From NCBI RefSeq assembly GCF_902167145.1, contig NC_050096.1, positions 160,145,825-160,209,824 on the forward strand: DNA of 64,000 nucleotides, written 5' to 3'. The position numbers and the translations under genes were made by a program. The stretch comes from Zea mays. Taxonomy: Eukaryota > Streptophyta > Magnoliopsida > Poales > Poaceae. Numbering within the stretch: the stretch's first letter is position 1; every line of letters begins with the position of its first letter. Below the pieces are notes generated by a model. It saw only the letters and a program-made list of their open reading frames with translations, did not search any database and was not told the DNA's origin. Shown piece after piece: positions 1 through 11,513 of the stretch.

Positions 1-1800
1 GAAATACCAAAGCCACGTGAGAGACGACATATTCATCATCATAAAATTCTCAAATGGAATGCATAAAAATTGCAGTGATCGACATAAAAATATCACGGAA
101 TGCATAAACATGGATCAGATGAGGTCGTCGGAGGAGGATGCGCCAAAGCTACCATATCAGAGGAGTTCATCGGCAGATGATCCACGTTTTCACAGTGGCG
201 TTCGACTCGTCGGAGCTTGAAGAATTAATAGCTGGAGGTAGGAGGGCCTCGCCGTCACGTGCACATTGGGGGGTGTCACTGCCCAAGCACGCCTCTGGCC
301 ACCGCCACCGCCGCTCAAGCCTCCCGAGGCCGCCACCGCGCGCGCTCCTTGGGAACCGCAGCTGTCGCGCGCTTGGGGGGAGCCGCCGCCGCCGTGCCCC
401 TCGGGAACCGCCGCTGCTGCGCGCCTCGAGGAGAGAGAGAGGAACGCCTGGTAGATCTCTCACTGAACCGTTTGTTAGATCTTCAGATCTCTCACTGAAT
501 CGTCTGCAGCAACGTCTTCTATATTCATCATCCAACAACATCCTTTATATCTCGTCCTTTATAGTCTCCTCTAAAAGATTACCTTTTCTATAACTTTTTT
601 TCTCTCCGGGAGCATCCTCTATATCTCGTCCTCTATACATAAATACCTAGAGACATATTTTATTTTTAATTTTTATGCGTACGTATTTTCCATACTCTGG
701 AATGTATTGTGCATATTTTATTTTTTTCTAAATATGTTGTTTAAAGTATTAAAATAGATAGAGGAGAGGAGAGAGAGAAACTCTTAATACGGAGGATTCA
801 TAATATTTTGCCTAAATTTAGAGGATAGTCTAGATAACGTTGTTGAGTGCGTAGAGAACGGCTTTGTTTTCTAAAATTTAAGGTAGAGGACCCTTTAGGA
901 CCCTTATTGGACTATGGCCTAAGACTGTCTTCGTTGGCTAGTGTAAAACCAGGGATGTGTAACTGTAGATATACTGTTTGTAAAATAAAGTTTGAAATAG
1001 AGAATGAGATAGATGATGATATATAGGATCTGCTAGAGATAGTCTTAGTCGTACCCTATAGTTAGTCCATGGTGGAGCACCTACTCTCAAATGCTTCCAA
1101 ATAGACCCTTAATCGATTTTTTACTATTGTTTTTGTTCACCTTATTCTGCATCAATCTGAAAAGGGAACCTGCAGGAAAAGTCCAAGAGCTTGTGTTGTA
1201 TCCTTCCGTTCCTTTTTATTCATTATATTTTAGTTTAAAAATAAGCTAACTAACCATAAATATTCGATAAGGAATATAATACAAGACAAATCTGAAAGGA
1301 AAACTTGCAGGAAAACTCTAAAGCTTACGTTGTAGATGGACCAGTCTGGCGGCCACGAAGCAAGCACCCGCAAAAGTCAACCAGAACAGAACAGGACGGC
1401 TATAAACCGCCAACTGTTTGACCCCCAAATATCGTCGAAAACTGGCGTGCGTGCGAGACCGTGGCCGTGGCTGGCGCTGACCAATCACGACCGGGGGAAT
1501 CCGAAGCTGCAGCACGCGGACGCGGCGCTTCAATTCGCCACGCTGGCTGGCGGTGGCGGTCATGCCAGTATGGCAGTTGTACAGTACGGGAGTACCGGCC
1601 TGTGTCTTTCCCAGTTTGCTTGCCTGCCGAATGCTTGCAATGGCAGCTCTCACCGAACACTCTCTTGGGGGCATGGGGCTGCCGACAGTGGGTACATTAA
1701 GGAAAAACAATATTCTGGTGATGTGCAAGATCCGGTTACTTTTTTTTGTGTGTGGTTGAACTATCAACGTTCGCTCTAGTGCGTGACCAGCGTCCTGAGG
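1..1800. other. No supportable gene; intergenic sequence
   Basis: The first 1.8 kb has GC-rich blocks (about 240-460 and 1320-1680) separated by AT-rich sequence. Open frames occur on both strands over the same bases, without family motifs, which is what GC-rich non-coding DNA gives. The phrase AGATCTCTCACTGAA occurs twice (about 451 and 485). I see no RNA gene or element boundary that I can defend. Confidence 0.5.
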
Positions 1801-1820
1801 CTTCCACTGAGTAGATAAGG

Positions 1821-2395
1821 CCCCTGTTTGGTTCAGCTTTTGGGCTGATTTTGGTGGCTAGAAGCAGCTTTTGGATGTCAAACGCACCGCTTCTGGGTCA
1901 GCTTCTGCTGACCGCGCTTTCGTGAGAATCGCGCTTACAACGATACTGCGGTATCGGGCATCGGACCGCGTCTCCTTGCAGCCGCCTCAGATTCTCAGTG
2001 TTTGACTCGAATACCCATTCCTCTGCTCAGCAGTTAGGCTTTCTGTTGGGGTGCTCATACATACTAATGTAAATGTTGTTAATTAGGAAGCAGATCCCAG
2101 TGTGTGCACGTTGTGCAGTTGACACTTGGTGTGGAAGAAGGTATAACTATCTTGTACTTTTGTATCATTCGTTATTAATTTGTGGCATATGTATTGAAGT
2201 TCATATTTATGTTTGTGCAGGTAAATACTATCTGGTGAACTCTACTAATCTTAATGTAATGATCTTTTGTTGGTTCGGTGTTTATATGTGTTTCCTTTTT
2301 TCAATCAGAATCTGCAATCTCAGAATCTGCGTATCCAAACACCTAGATTCTAACCAACAGCTTTTCTCCACAGCAGGCGAACCAAACACTTAGAT
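1821..2395. mobile_element. Possible MITE with imperfect terminal inverted repeats
   Basis: The left end reads CCCTGTTTGGTTCAGC. The right end, read on the minus strand, gives AGTGTTTGGTTCGCC, an imperfect inverted pair of the kind seen at the ends of grass Tourist or hAT MITEs. The interior is AT-rich and non-coding. No target-site duplication could be fixed, so the boundaries are approximate. Confidence 0.3.
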
Positions 2396-2772
2396 TCTAA
2401 CCACCAGCTTCTTTGTACAGGGAATTCGACTTGGCCAGCGATGACGTTATTAAATAATTAACGAATGAGCGAGTGACAGTGATACGGGGTGTGTGTGTGT
2501 GGGGGGGTGTCACGTCACTCTCACTGAACTTGACCATTACAATGACAAACAAAGTCCCGGCACCACGCCAACCTATATTCAAAATCACTGTTAGGATAGG
2601 CACATCGACATGCAACGCAACCTGATAAAGATGAAGCACCATGTGATAAAGAATCTTAGACTGTCCACAACAGTTTTCTCTATATAGTTCTTTTATATCC
2701 TATTTTTTCTCTACCCTCTAAAAGATTTCATCCCCTAAATCCCATATCCCGAAACGATTCCCTCTATGGGCT

Positions 2773-2873
2773 AATTTGGTGATCATGTGGGGAGTAATCT
2801 CCTTGTTATTCAAATTTGAATAGCAAGGGGATTCCTCCCCATGGATCCCCTCGGGATCACTTATCACCAAATC
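2773..2873. repeat. Imperfect inverted repeat (fold-back), MITE-like
   Basis: The left arm starts ATTTGGTGATCATG and the right arm ends CTTATCACCAAAT. The centre is the palindrome ATTCAAATTTGAAT. The right arm carries about 17 extra bases. There is no coding potential. It lies in AT-rich sequence that may itself be an older MITE (about 2660-3060). Confidence 0.45.
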
Positions 2874-3332
2874 AGCTATAAATGAATCTCCATATACATA
2901 ATACATTGTGTTTCTAATATATTTAAAATTATATCTTTTTACATATGTATTTGTCATAGTCTAAAACGGTATATATATATATATCAAATTTGTGTTTAAT
3001 TCATAATTTAGAGTATAAAAAATAGGGAGGAGGAGAGAGAATACCCTAGATCAAGGGGGGAGAAGATTGCTATTAGATAGAGGTATTGGAAGAGGGCAAC
3101 ACTGCTGCATCCACTGTTGCCTCTACATGCTAGCATGTCATCCATTTCATATTACATGTCTATTACATGTCATTTTGATGCATGCAAGTGTGCCCCGACC
3201 ATTGCGTCTTAGGCCATCTCCAACAAGGGCTCTTATGACTATCTCCAGCAAAGGACGATAAACTATCACACTCGGTTTTAGGTGCAAAACCGAATGCATA
3301 GCATATGTGTGCCAGGATCCATTTTCACACAT

Positions 3333-4759
3333 ATGTTGACGTCACAAGTGTAAAATATTATAAGACAATGCTCGAATCATAAATAAGAGTAGAGTACTTT
3401 ATTACAACTCAAACGACATAATTATCTTAAACATTATTCCATCACAGCACATTAGTTATCATGGGTGATCTCCCATAGGAAGATGACAGACGCATCGCTC
3501 GATCTAGAATTCGTCAATGTCTTCTTCACATTCGTCTGATCAAAAGTAAGCAAGGGTGAGCACACTTACGGTGGGAGCTCAATAAGAGGGGGAAAGATAC
3601 AAAGCTTAGCAATGATAGGCTGGCAATTTATGTGGTTAGCATTTTAGGTCGTCAAACTTTTATTAGCAACATCTATTTACTAAGTGTGAGTATTTCCCAA
3701 AACCCAACTGATAATAATCATTAATCATCATCTCAAAACCACGTAAGTGAACCACTTGAATCCAAAAGGAATCACGATTTAATCTCCATCTTCAAGTTCA
3801 ATTATCATGTGAGGGTCCAAGCTGCTCATAACCGTGAGCACAATTGATATATCAATTTATACACTCTAGAGAGGTGGTACAACTTTACCCACATACCATG
3901 TATCCCTTCTAGCCTGGGTTCACGTGTCCCAATTCACTTCCAAGGTGAATGGCTAGGGATCTACTATAAGGCTTTCACAAAACATACTTAGTACAAAGCA
4001 ACCCTCAAAGGTTCTAAGTCGGTGTGGAGGCCCTCTAGGTGAGGTAGTTTAGCCAAGACTATGTCCCCATGTTAACGTGAGCTGCCATCATCGACCACTC
4101 CCCATTTCCATGTATTTCAGGTAAGGTTAATAAGCACTAAGCATTTTAAGTTAGTTGCCAAAGCCAGAGCCATGATGGCACTCGTGGTTGCACTGTTTTC
4201 CTGGGTGGTCACTCCATGTTCCAATTTTAGCACACATGATCTTGTTAATTATCCAAGCTTAATCCTTGGAACATTGATAACATAAAAGGAGTGACATCAT
4301 TAAACCAAGTTAAAGTATTAGCAACTATTAAGCAAAGAAATAAGCCCAAGTTTAATCAAGATATGGGTTGGTAAAGGTTGGTTATTGCTAATTAGGTAAT
4401 CCCGTCAAGGTTATGCATATAATAAAGCGTAAACTTAGTTGTCATGACAATTTGGGATCAAATAGAAATACAGGGAAAGATGTCCACTTGCCTTTCTCAC
4501 AAAAGTCTTGAGGGTCTTCTTCAAACTGATCATGATTTTCTACCATAGGAGTGTCTTCTAATAGCACACATGCAAAATAAAGTAAATATACAACATTCAA
4601 TAAGCATACACCAATCATTAAACAAGAGAAGGTATAAATAAGTAACTCATGGGTGAAAGGTACTCAGTCTATTATTTGTCCCTAAATTTGTTTTAGAAAC
4701 AAAGCCTCTCTTTTTCTTTAAAAACTTTAATTGGAAAACATATTTTAGTCACAACTAAT
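3333..4759 (-). mobile_element. LTR-like fragment of an older retrotransposon (part 1)
   Basis: The sequence has no ORF. On the minus strand near 4495-4560 it carries a stretch with GAAGACCCTCAAGAC and GAAAGGCAAGTGG, typical of the transcribed part of grass Gypsy LTRs. Sirevirus A inserted here (target duplication CTAAT), so the matching remainder begins at 31308. The family and the outer ends are not resolved; the assignment rests on general resemblance only. Confidence 0.4.
4755..4759. repeat. 5-bp target-site duplication of Sirevirus A, left copy (CTAAT)
   Basis: CTAAT stands directly before the TG that opens the 5' LTR. The same five bases follow the terminal CA of the 3' LTR at 31308-31312. 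Five bases is the normal duplication for copia integrases. Confidence 0.9.
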
Positions 4760-5092
4760 TGTAAGTGCAATCAACCCCAAGTGAGGGTTTTGGTGATTTA
4801 ATGACAAAACAAATAAGGGTACTAAAAGTTTTTGTTCCCAATGTATGATTAGAAAGAAACAGGAACTTAAGGAAGCATCAAGGACTTCATGCAACGGACG
4901 TATAAAATTTTATGTAAAATCTTGTGTTGCATGATGTAATTCTTCCTTATTCTTTTCCGCATAGGTAAAGGTGTTTGTTATAGCTCAAGTCCCCAAATTC
5001 AAAAGCTATTTTTGAAAACCAAAAATCACTTTAACATTATTTGGTTGACCATGGTTAGGTTTGAGAAACCTAGAGTGTTCTTGCTGAAAAGC

Positions 5093-5560
5093 AGCTGAAC
5101 TTCTTCAACTGCAGCTGAACTTAACTTCAGCTGAGTTGAGCTTCTTCAGCTGCAGCTGAGCTTTTCAGCTGAGCTAGACTTCAGCTGAGTTGAGCTTTCA
5201 ACTCCAGCTGAACTTCAACTTCAGCTGTGGACCACTTTGACCATACACCAGCTGAACTTGTCCCCGGGCAGCTGAGCTGGGGTTTTCTCTCCTAAACTCT
5301 CTGGTCTAGACCAGCTGAACTAGTCCTGGGGGGCAGTTCCACTGGTCTCTGACCCCTTTGACTTCTGACCTGCAGTCTGCTAGTTAGACTGGCAGTCAGG
5401 TCACCGGGGTTGTCAGGGGGCGGTTCAACCGGTCCTGTCATGTCTGACCAGCCTGCAGGTCAGTCTGCCAGTCAGTCTGACAGTCAGACTGGCAGACAGT
5501 CTGCTGACCTGTCAGGGGGCGGTTCAACCGCCCTAGGGGGCGGCTCAACCGGTTTTCTGC
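5093..5560. promoter_or_regulatory. Cluster of palindromic motifs in the LTR A U3 region
   Basis: CAGCTG recurs many times as AGCAGCTGAACTTC, TTCAGCTGAGTTGAGC and variants. It is followed by CAGTCTG/CAGACTG repeats and by GGTTCAACCGG. The block lies 40 to 500 bp upstream of the TATA box. By position it corresponds to the CACCGGAC palindromes of the B and C LTRs, which are a described Sirevirus feature. A protein-binding or enhancer role is inferred, not shown. The same motifs recur inside the element at 26380-26960. Confidence 0.6.
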
Positions 5561-5599
5561 GGGGTTTTCTGGTCAAATGGCTAGTTTTTGAGCCGTGAC

Positions 5600-5607
5600 T
5601 ATAAATA
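5600..5607 (+). promoter_or_regulatory. TATA box of LTR A
   Basis: TATAAATA, followed by a CT-rich stretch and about 820 bp of remaining LTR. The same box is in the 3' LTR near 30480. It is the probable core promoter for the genomic transcript. Confidence 0.65.
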
Positions 5608-6433
5608 GAACCCTCTCTCTCCCTTCTTCAATGCGGCTGGACACTTACACATTTATTGCTCACCTAACTTGAGACAAAGCACTCATTTCTCCCATCTCTC
5701 TCACACTTAAATCTTCCTCAAGATTCAACCTTGTTGGAGGAGCTCTTGGGTGTGAGGTTTGTGCTTGTGCTCACGATTTGGCTTTCCTCTCCCATCTCTC
5801 TTTTAAAAGACTTGAGCTTGTGCAAACCCCTCTTGTGCTTTCTTGGTGTTCTTGAAACCCTAGGCTTCAAGATTTTTTGAGGTTGCTTGGGAGTCTCCAA
5901 ATTTGTGGACGACCCCAAGAAGTTTGTATCACCTGCTCTTTGAGCTGAGATAAGAAGAGATTGCCTTGACCTTTGTGGTCGGCTTTTGGAGGATTAGGGT
6001 TGAAAAAGACCCGACCCTTTATGGGCTCCTCAACGGGGAGTAGGACACCTTTGTGGTGTGGCCGAACCTCGGATTAAATCTTGTGTCTTGTATTCTTGCT
6101 TGTCTTTAACTTAAGATATTTTTACTTGCAAGATTGACATATAGATTTTTCCGTAGAGTATATCTAGAAGTGAAATAGCCTTTACATATTCATCTTTTCA
6201 TCCTAACTTAGCTATACCTCACTTCTCAAAAGAACTCGTGAAATACTTTTTCAAGTAGATTTCAGTCTAAAGTTTATAAAACAGTTGGATTGGTTCAGAG
6301 TGGTTCAACTTGCGCACGTAGCTGTTGAACCGGCGTGCACCAGTCGAATTGTGTATTTAACAATCTTTCGAAGTTTGTTTTGAAAATTTTCAGATTAGCG
6401 TATTCACCCCCCCCCCTCTAGGCTACTTTCAAT

Positions 6434-6445
6434 TGGTATCAGAGC
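6434..6445 (+). other. Primer-binding site of Sirevirus A (initiator Met-tRNA)
   Basis: TGGTATCAGAGC, two bases after the LTR end, complements the 3' end of plant initiator methionine tRNA, the usual copia primer. Confidence 0.88.
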
Positions 6446-6486
6446 TTCGTACCTCGTTTTACGCTTAACCGCGTGAGGAAACGATC

Positions 6487-8982
6487 ATGTCTACTCAACG
6501 GGACCATGTGGATCCTCTCCTCGAGGAAATCCCTGTCACATCTTCCGGTGAGGAAGTGGACCCCAAGGTCCTCGACCTCGCCATGAAGATTGTCGAGAAG
6601 ATGTTCCTCAAAATGAAAGAGGAAGATGCTAAGAAAAAGGCCGAAGAAAAAGAATCAAGAAGAAAGGCCGAAGAAGATAAAGGTAAGGGAAAATTTGAAT
6701 ACAATGACGACCTAGTGGATCTTTTGGTGTCGAAGGTGTTGAGCAAGGTAAGTCTCAACACCGAAGGATCATCTACCAAAAGCAAAGGTAACGCATTTAG
6801 TAAAGTTCAATTCGATTACTCTAGAAATTTTATTCCCAACTTCTCTTCCGCCCCACTTGGAAAGTTACCAACTCTTAGTGAGTTGAACTATGACGAGTGG
6901 GCCGATAAGATGAAGTCGCATTTAATCGGTGTGCATCCTAGTCTTTGGGAGATTGTTAATGTAGGTATGTATAAGCCCGCCCAAGGAGAAGAGATGACTC
7001 CGGAAATGATGCAAGAGGTTCACCGCAATGCTCAAGCGGTGAGCATAATTAAAGGAAGTCTTTGTCCGGAAGAATACCGGAAAGTTCAAGGAAGAGAAGA
7101 TGCCCGTGACATTTGGAATATTCTTAAAATGTCACATGAAGGAGATCCCAAAGCTAAGAGACATAGAGTTGAAGCTTTGGAGAGTGAGCTTGCTAGATAT
7201 GATTGGACTAAGGGTGAGTCGCTTCAATCACTCTTTGATCAGTTGATGGTGTTAGTAAACAAAATAAGAGTGCTTGGAAGTGAAGATTGGAGTGACTCCA
7301 AGGTCACAAGACTATTCATGAGAGCATACAAAGAAAAGGAAAAGAGTCTAGCAAGGATGATAAGGGATCGTGATGACTATGAGGAAATGACGCCTCATCA
7401 ATTATTTGCAAAAATTCAACAACATGAATCCGAAGAAGCCCCAATCAAGGCAAGAGACTCTCATGCCTTGATCTCAAATGAACAAGACACCCCCAAGAAG
7501 AATAAAGACCACAAGGCAAAGAAAGTGGTCGAGACATCAAGTGATGAAGATAGCTCAAGTGATGAAGACACAACTATGTTCATCAAAACATTCAAGAAAT
7601 TTGTAAGGAAAAATGACAAGTTTCAAAGGAAAGGAAAGAAGAGGGCATGCTATGAATGTGGCCAAACCGGTCATTTCATAGCGGATTGTCCTAACAAGAA
7701 GGAACAAGAAGCCAAGAAAGAATACAAGAAGGACAAGTTCAAAAAGGGAGGCAAGAACAAGGGATATTTCAAGAAGAAGAAATATGGTCAAGCCCATATT
7801 GGTGAAGAGTGGAACTCCGATGAAGAGAGTTCTAGCTCCGAAGAAGAGGAAGTGGTGGCAAATGTTGCCATCCAATCTACTTCAAGCTCGCAACTCTTCA
7901 CCAACCTACAAGACAACTCCTACACTCCAACTTGCCTCATGGCAAAAGGAGACAAGGTACATTTATTTAATGATGACTTTATTAATGATGATGAAGAACA
8001 ACTTGCAATGAAAAATAAGATGATTAAAGAATTTGGTTTAAATGGTTACAATGTAATTACTAAACTAATGGAGAAGCTAGATAAAAGAAAAGCAACTCTT
8101 GATGCTCAAGAAGACTTGCTCATCCTTGAAAAGGAGAGAAACCTAGAGCTTCAAGAATTGCTACTCAATAAAGATGAAATGCTTGCGGCCTTGACTAAGG
8201 AAGTATCTTTAGTCAAGATAACTATAGAGGATAAAGAAAAAGAAGTAATTAATATGAAAACCTCTATAGCTAATCTTGCAAATGAAAAGGATGCACTTGA
8301 ATCAAGCATCTTAAGCTTGACTGTCCAAAATCAAGAACTTCAAGTGCAACTTGAAAATTGCAAAAACATCAATGTTTCATCTTTATCGATTAAATCTAAG
8401 TCTAGCTCCTCAAATAATACCATTTGCAAACATTGTGTCAAATACCATGCTTCTTGTTGTTTGACTAACCATGCAAGGAAGAAAAGCCCACAGGTTGAAG
8501 TCAAAGAAATTTTGAAGAAATGCTCTAGCAATGATGGGTTAAAAAAAGTTGAACCCAAGTACAAATCCTTAAAGCCCAACAATGGGAGAAAGGGGCTTGG
8601 GTACAACTCACATAAGGTAAACCCTAGCATAGAGCATAAGGGATGGAGATCCCCCAAGTTCATAGAGGGAACCACCCTATATGATGCCTTGGGGTGGATT
8701 CATTCCTCAAATGATAAGTCAACTCAAGCAAAGGTAAACTTGAGTTATACAGAAGACAAGATGAAGGATGTGGTCTCCACAAGTGGAGAAAAGTTTAGAG
8801 CTCCCATTTCGCATTCTTACCTTTGTGATTATATGTTGACTTGGGATTCAGGGAAACTAGTTCTTAAATATGTGGGTGCCTACACTAAAAGAAAAGTCAT
8901 GAAAAGAAGTGTGTGGGTACCCAAGGCTATAACTAACACTGCAGGACCCAATTCAATTTGGGTACCTAAAAGCATAGCCTAA
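6487..8982 (+). CDS. gag: Sirevirus A Gag polyprotein, 831 aa, open frame
   Basis: Gag is the capsid and nucleocapsid precursor of the virus-like particle. The start is the first ATG after the PBS. An acidic and lysine-rich N-terminus is followed, at about residues 120-320, by the copia Gag core (UBN2-type). A CCHC zinc knuckle of the form CYECGQTGHFIADC lies near residue 395, inside a lysine-rich RNA-binding stretch. Beyond it is a long C-terminal extension with coiled-coil character (about 520-640); such extended Gag proteins are typical of Sireviruses. The frame ends with a TAG at 8980-8982, and protease begins just downstream in the +1 frame, the same arrangement as in B. This is the only fully open gag-length frame in the nest that stays within its own gene. 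Confidence 0.92.
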   Translation: MSTQRDHVDPLLEEIPVTSSGEEVDPKVLDLAMKIVEKMFLKMKEEDAKKKAEEKESRRKAEEDKGKGKFEYNDDLVDLLVSKVLSKVSLNTEGSSTKSKGNAFSKVQFDYSRNFIPNFSSAPLGKLPTLSELNYDEWADKMKSHLIGVHPSLWEIVNVGMYKPAQGEEMTPEMMQEVHRNAQAVSIIKGSLCPEEYRKVQGREDARDIWNILKMSHEGDPKAKRHRVEALESELARYDWTKGESLQSLFDQLMVLVNKIRVLGSEDWSDSKVTRLFMRAYKEKEKSLARMIRDRDDYEEMTPHQLFAKIQQHESEEAPIKARDSHALISNEQDTPKKNKDHKAKKVVETSSDEDSSSDEDTTMFIKTFKKFVRKNDKFQRKGKKRACYECGQTGHFIADCPNKKEQEAKKEYKKDKFKKGGKNKGYFKKKKYGQAHIGEEWNSDEESSSSEEEEVVANVAIQSTSSSQLFTNLQDNSYTPTCLMAKGDKVHLFNDDFINDDEEQLAMKNKMIKEFGLNGYNVITKLMEKLDKRKATLDAQEDLLILEKERNLELQELLLNKDEMLAALTKEVSLVKITIEDKEKEVINMKTSIANLANEKDALESSILSLTVQNQELQVQLENCKNINVSSLSIKSKSSSSNNTICKHCVKYHASCCLTNHARKKSPQVEVKEILKKCSSNDGLKKVEPKYKSLKPNNGRKGLGYNSHKVNPSIEHKGWRSPKFIEGTTLYDALGWIHSSNDKSTQAKVNLSYTEDKMKDVVSTSGEKFRAPISHSYLCDYMLTWDSGKLVLKYVGAYTKRKVMKRSVWVPKAITNTAGPNSIWVPKSIA

Positions 8983-8989
8983 ATTTGTT

Positions 8990-10187
8990 TTGGAGGTCTA
9001 CTCCTCCGTTGGGTCAAGCTGGGTGCTTGACAGTGGATGTACAAATCACATGACCGGGGAGAAAGACATGTTTCACTCCTTGCAACTAACCCAAGAAACA
9101 CAAGAAATTGTGTTTGGGGATAGTGGCAAGAGTGAAGTGATTGGTGTTGGTAACATTCCTATCTCTGACCACCAATCACTTTCAAATGTTTTGTTAGTAG
9201 ATTCATTAAGCTATAACTTGATGTCCATTTCACAACTTTGTGGAATGGGATATAATTGCCTATTTACTGATGTTGATGTGAAGATTCTTAGAAGGGAGGA
9301 TTCCTCTGTTGCTTTTACAGGTCGCTTGAAGGGCAACTCTATCTTGTTGATTTCACAACTAGTAGAGTGATGCCTGAGACTTGTTTAGTGGCAAAATCCG
9401 ACAAGGGTTGGCTTTGGCATCGCCGACTAGCTCATGTTGGCATGAGGAACTTGGCCAAACTTCAAAAGGATAATCACATTATTGGACTAACGAATGTCAT
9501 GTTTGAGAAAAACAAGGTATGCAGTGCATGTCAAGCGGGGAAGCAACATGGCGTTCCACATCAATCAAAGAACGTGGTCACAACCAAGAGGCCTTTGGAG
9601 CTTCTTCACATGGACCTCTTCGGACCTGTGGCTTACATCAGTATTGGTGGTAGTAAGTATGGTCTAGTTATTGTTGATGATTTTTCTCGCTTCACTTGGG
9701 TTTTCTTTTTGAGTGATAAAGGTGAAACTCAAGAAACATTGAAGAAATTCATGAGAAGAGCTCAAAATGAGTTTGAGCTTAAAATCAAGAAAGTGAGAAG
9801 TGACAATGGGACAGAATTCAAGAACATAGGTGTCGAAGAATTCTTAGGCGAAGAAGGAATCAAACATGAGTTCTCGGTTCCCTACACTCCACAACAAAAT
9901 GGTGTTGTGGAAAGGAAGAACCAAACTCTAATTGAAGCCGCTAGAACCATGTTGGATGAGTACAAGACCCCTGACAATTTTTGGGCAGAGGCGGTCAACA
10001 CCGCCTGTCATGCAATCAACCGCATTTATCTTCACAAGATCTACAAGAAGACTGCCTACGAGCTTCTCACTGGTAACAAACCTAAAGTTGATTATTTTAG
10101 AGTATTTGGTTGTAAGTGCTTTATTCTTAATAAGAAAGTCAAGAGCTCAAAGTTTACTCCTAGAGTGGACGAGGGCTTCTTGCTTGG
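8990..10187 (+). pseudogene. pol: Sirevirus A pol, first part: protease, GAG-pre-integrase, integrase (broken)
   Basis: The first frame (8990-9370) holds the aspartic protease motif [12 protein letters not shown] one-base loss near 9331-9340, judged against B, shifts the frame. The next frame (9367 onward) holds the zinc-binding HRRLAHVG region and then integrase, with [21 protein letters not shown] and NGVVERKN in order, which includes the D,D,E catalytic set. The reading stops at 10187, where Sirevirus B inserted; pol resumes at 24140. There is no ATG at the start: pol lies in the +1 frame just after gag, so expression would need frameshifting or another mechanism, which the sequence does not resolve. 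Confidence 0.9.
10183..10187. repeat. 5-bp target-site duplication of Sirevirus B, left copy (CTTGG)
   Basis: CTTGG here and at 24140-24144 flank element B exactly. Removing B and one copy makes the integrase reading of A continuous with the downstream sequence. Confidence 0.9.
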
Positions 10188-11493
10188 TGATAGTCGCCTA
10201 GAGGGGGGTGAATAGGGCGAAACTGAAATTCTCAAAAATAATCACAACTACAAGTCGGGTTAGCGTTAGAAATATAATCAAGTCCGCGAGAGAGGGTGTA
10301 AAACAAATCGCAAGCAAATAAGAGGTGTGACACGTGGATTTGTTTTACCAAGGTTCGGTTCTTGCAAACCTACTCCCCGTTGAGGTGGTCACGAAGACCG
10401 GGTCTCTTTCAACCCTTTCCCTCTCTCAAACGGTCCCTCAGACCGAGTGAGCTTTCTCTTCTCAATCACTTGGAACACAAAGTTCCTACAAGGACCACCA
10501 CAAGATTGGTGTCTCTTGCCTCAATTACAAGTGAGTTTGATCGCAATAAAGAATCAAGAAAGAAGAAAGCAATCCAAGCGCAAGTGCTCGAAAGAACACA
10601 AGCAAATCTCTCTCACTAGTCACTAAAGCTTTGTGTGGAATTTGGGAGAGGATTTGATCTCTTGAGTGTGTCTAGAATTGAATGCCTAGCTCTTGTAAGT
10701 GGTTGGAAGTATGAAAACTTGGATGTCTTGAATGTGGGGTGGTTGGGGGTATTTATAGCCCCAACCACCAAACTAGCCGTTTGGTGGGGCTGACTGTCGT
10801 ATGGTGCACCGGACAGTCCGGTGCACACCGGACATGTCCGGTGTGCCAGCCACGTCACCAAAGCCGTTGGGTTCCGACCGTTGGAGCTCTGTCTTCTGGG
10901 CCCGCCTGGATGTCCGGTGGCGCACCAGACATGTACTGTAGAGTGTCCGGTGCGCCAGTATGGGCGTGCCTGACTTCTGCTCGCGCTGGCGCGCATTTAA
11001 TGTGCTGCAGGTGGCCGTTGGCGCCGAAGTATCCGTTGCTTCGATGTCACACCGGACAGTCCGGTGTACACCGGACATGTCCGGTGAATTATAGCGGACT
11101 AGCCATTGCGAATTCCCGAAGCTGGCGAGTTTCAGAGCCGCTCTTCCTTGGAGCACCGGACACTGTCCGGTGTACACTGGACAGTCCGGTGAATTATAGC
11201 GGAGCGCCTCCGGATTTTCCCGAAGGAGACGAGTTTGACTTGGAGTCCTCTGGTGCACCGGACACTGTCCGGTGGCACACCGGACAGTATGGTGCGCCAG
11301 ACCAGAGGTGCCTTCGGTTATCCCTTTGCTCTTTTGTTGAACCCAATACTTGGTCTTTTTATTGGCTAAGTGTGAACTTTTGACACCTGTATAACTTATA
11401 CACTAGAGCAAACTAGTTAGTCCAATTATTTGTGTTGGGCAATTCAACCACCAAAATCAATTAGGGACTAGGTGTAAGCCTAATTCCCTTTCA
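10188..11493 (-). repeat. Sirevirus B 3' LTR (1,306 bp)
   Basis: Read on the minus strand it starts TGAAAGGGAATTAGG and ends CTCTAGGCGACTATCA. It holds several CACCGGAC...GTCCGGTG palindromes (for example near 10808, 11050 and 11155) and a minus-strand TATAAATA near 10751-10758. The 5' copy is at 17960-19142 plus 24040-24139. Confidence 0.92.
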
Positions 11494-11513
11494 ATCTCCA
11501 CCTTTTTGGTGAT
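11494..11513 (-). other. Polypurine tract of Sirevirus B
   Basis: Read on the minus strand this is CACCAAAAAGGTGGAGAT, immediately before the 3' LTR. It is the expected plus-strand DNA primer site. Confidence 0.75.

Larger units (their letters stand above)
4760..6431 (+). repeat. Sirevirus A 5' LTR (1,672 bp)
   Basis: It starts TGTAAGTGCAATC and ends CTAGGCTACTTTCA, followed at once by the primer-binding site. The same sequence recurs at 29642-31307. Inside are a dense block of short palindromes (about 5093-5560), a TATA box near 5600 and a C-rich tract before the terminal CTCTAGG, the last also seen in the B, C and D LTRs. Confidence 0.93.

Noticed and set aside
1336..1779. Protein-coding gene near 1.3-1.8 kb
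   Set aside because: Frames of similar length overlap on both strands (147 and 149 codons) with no family motif, promoter or splice pattern to choose between them.
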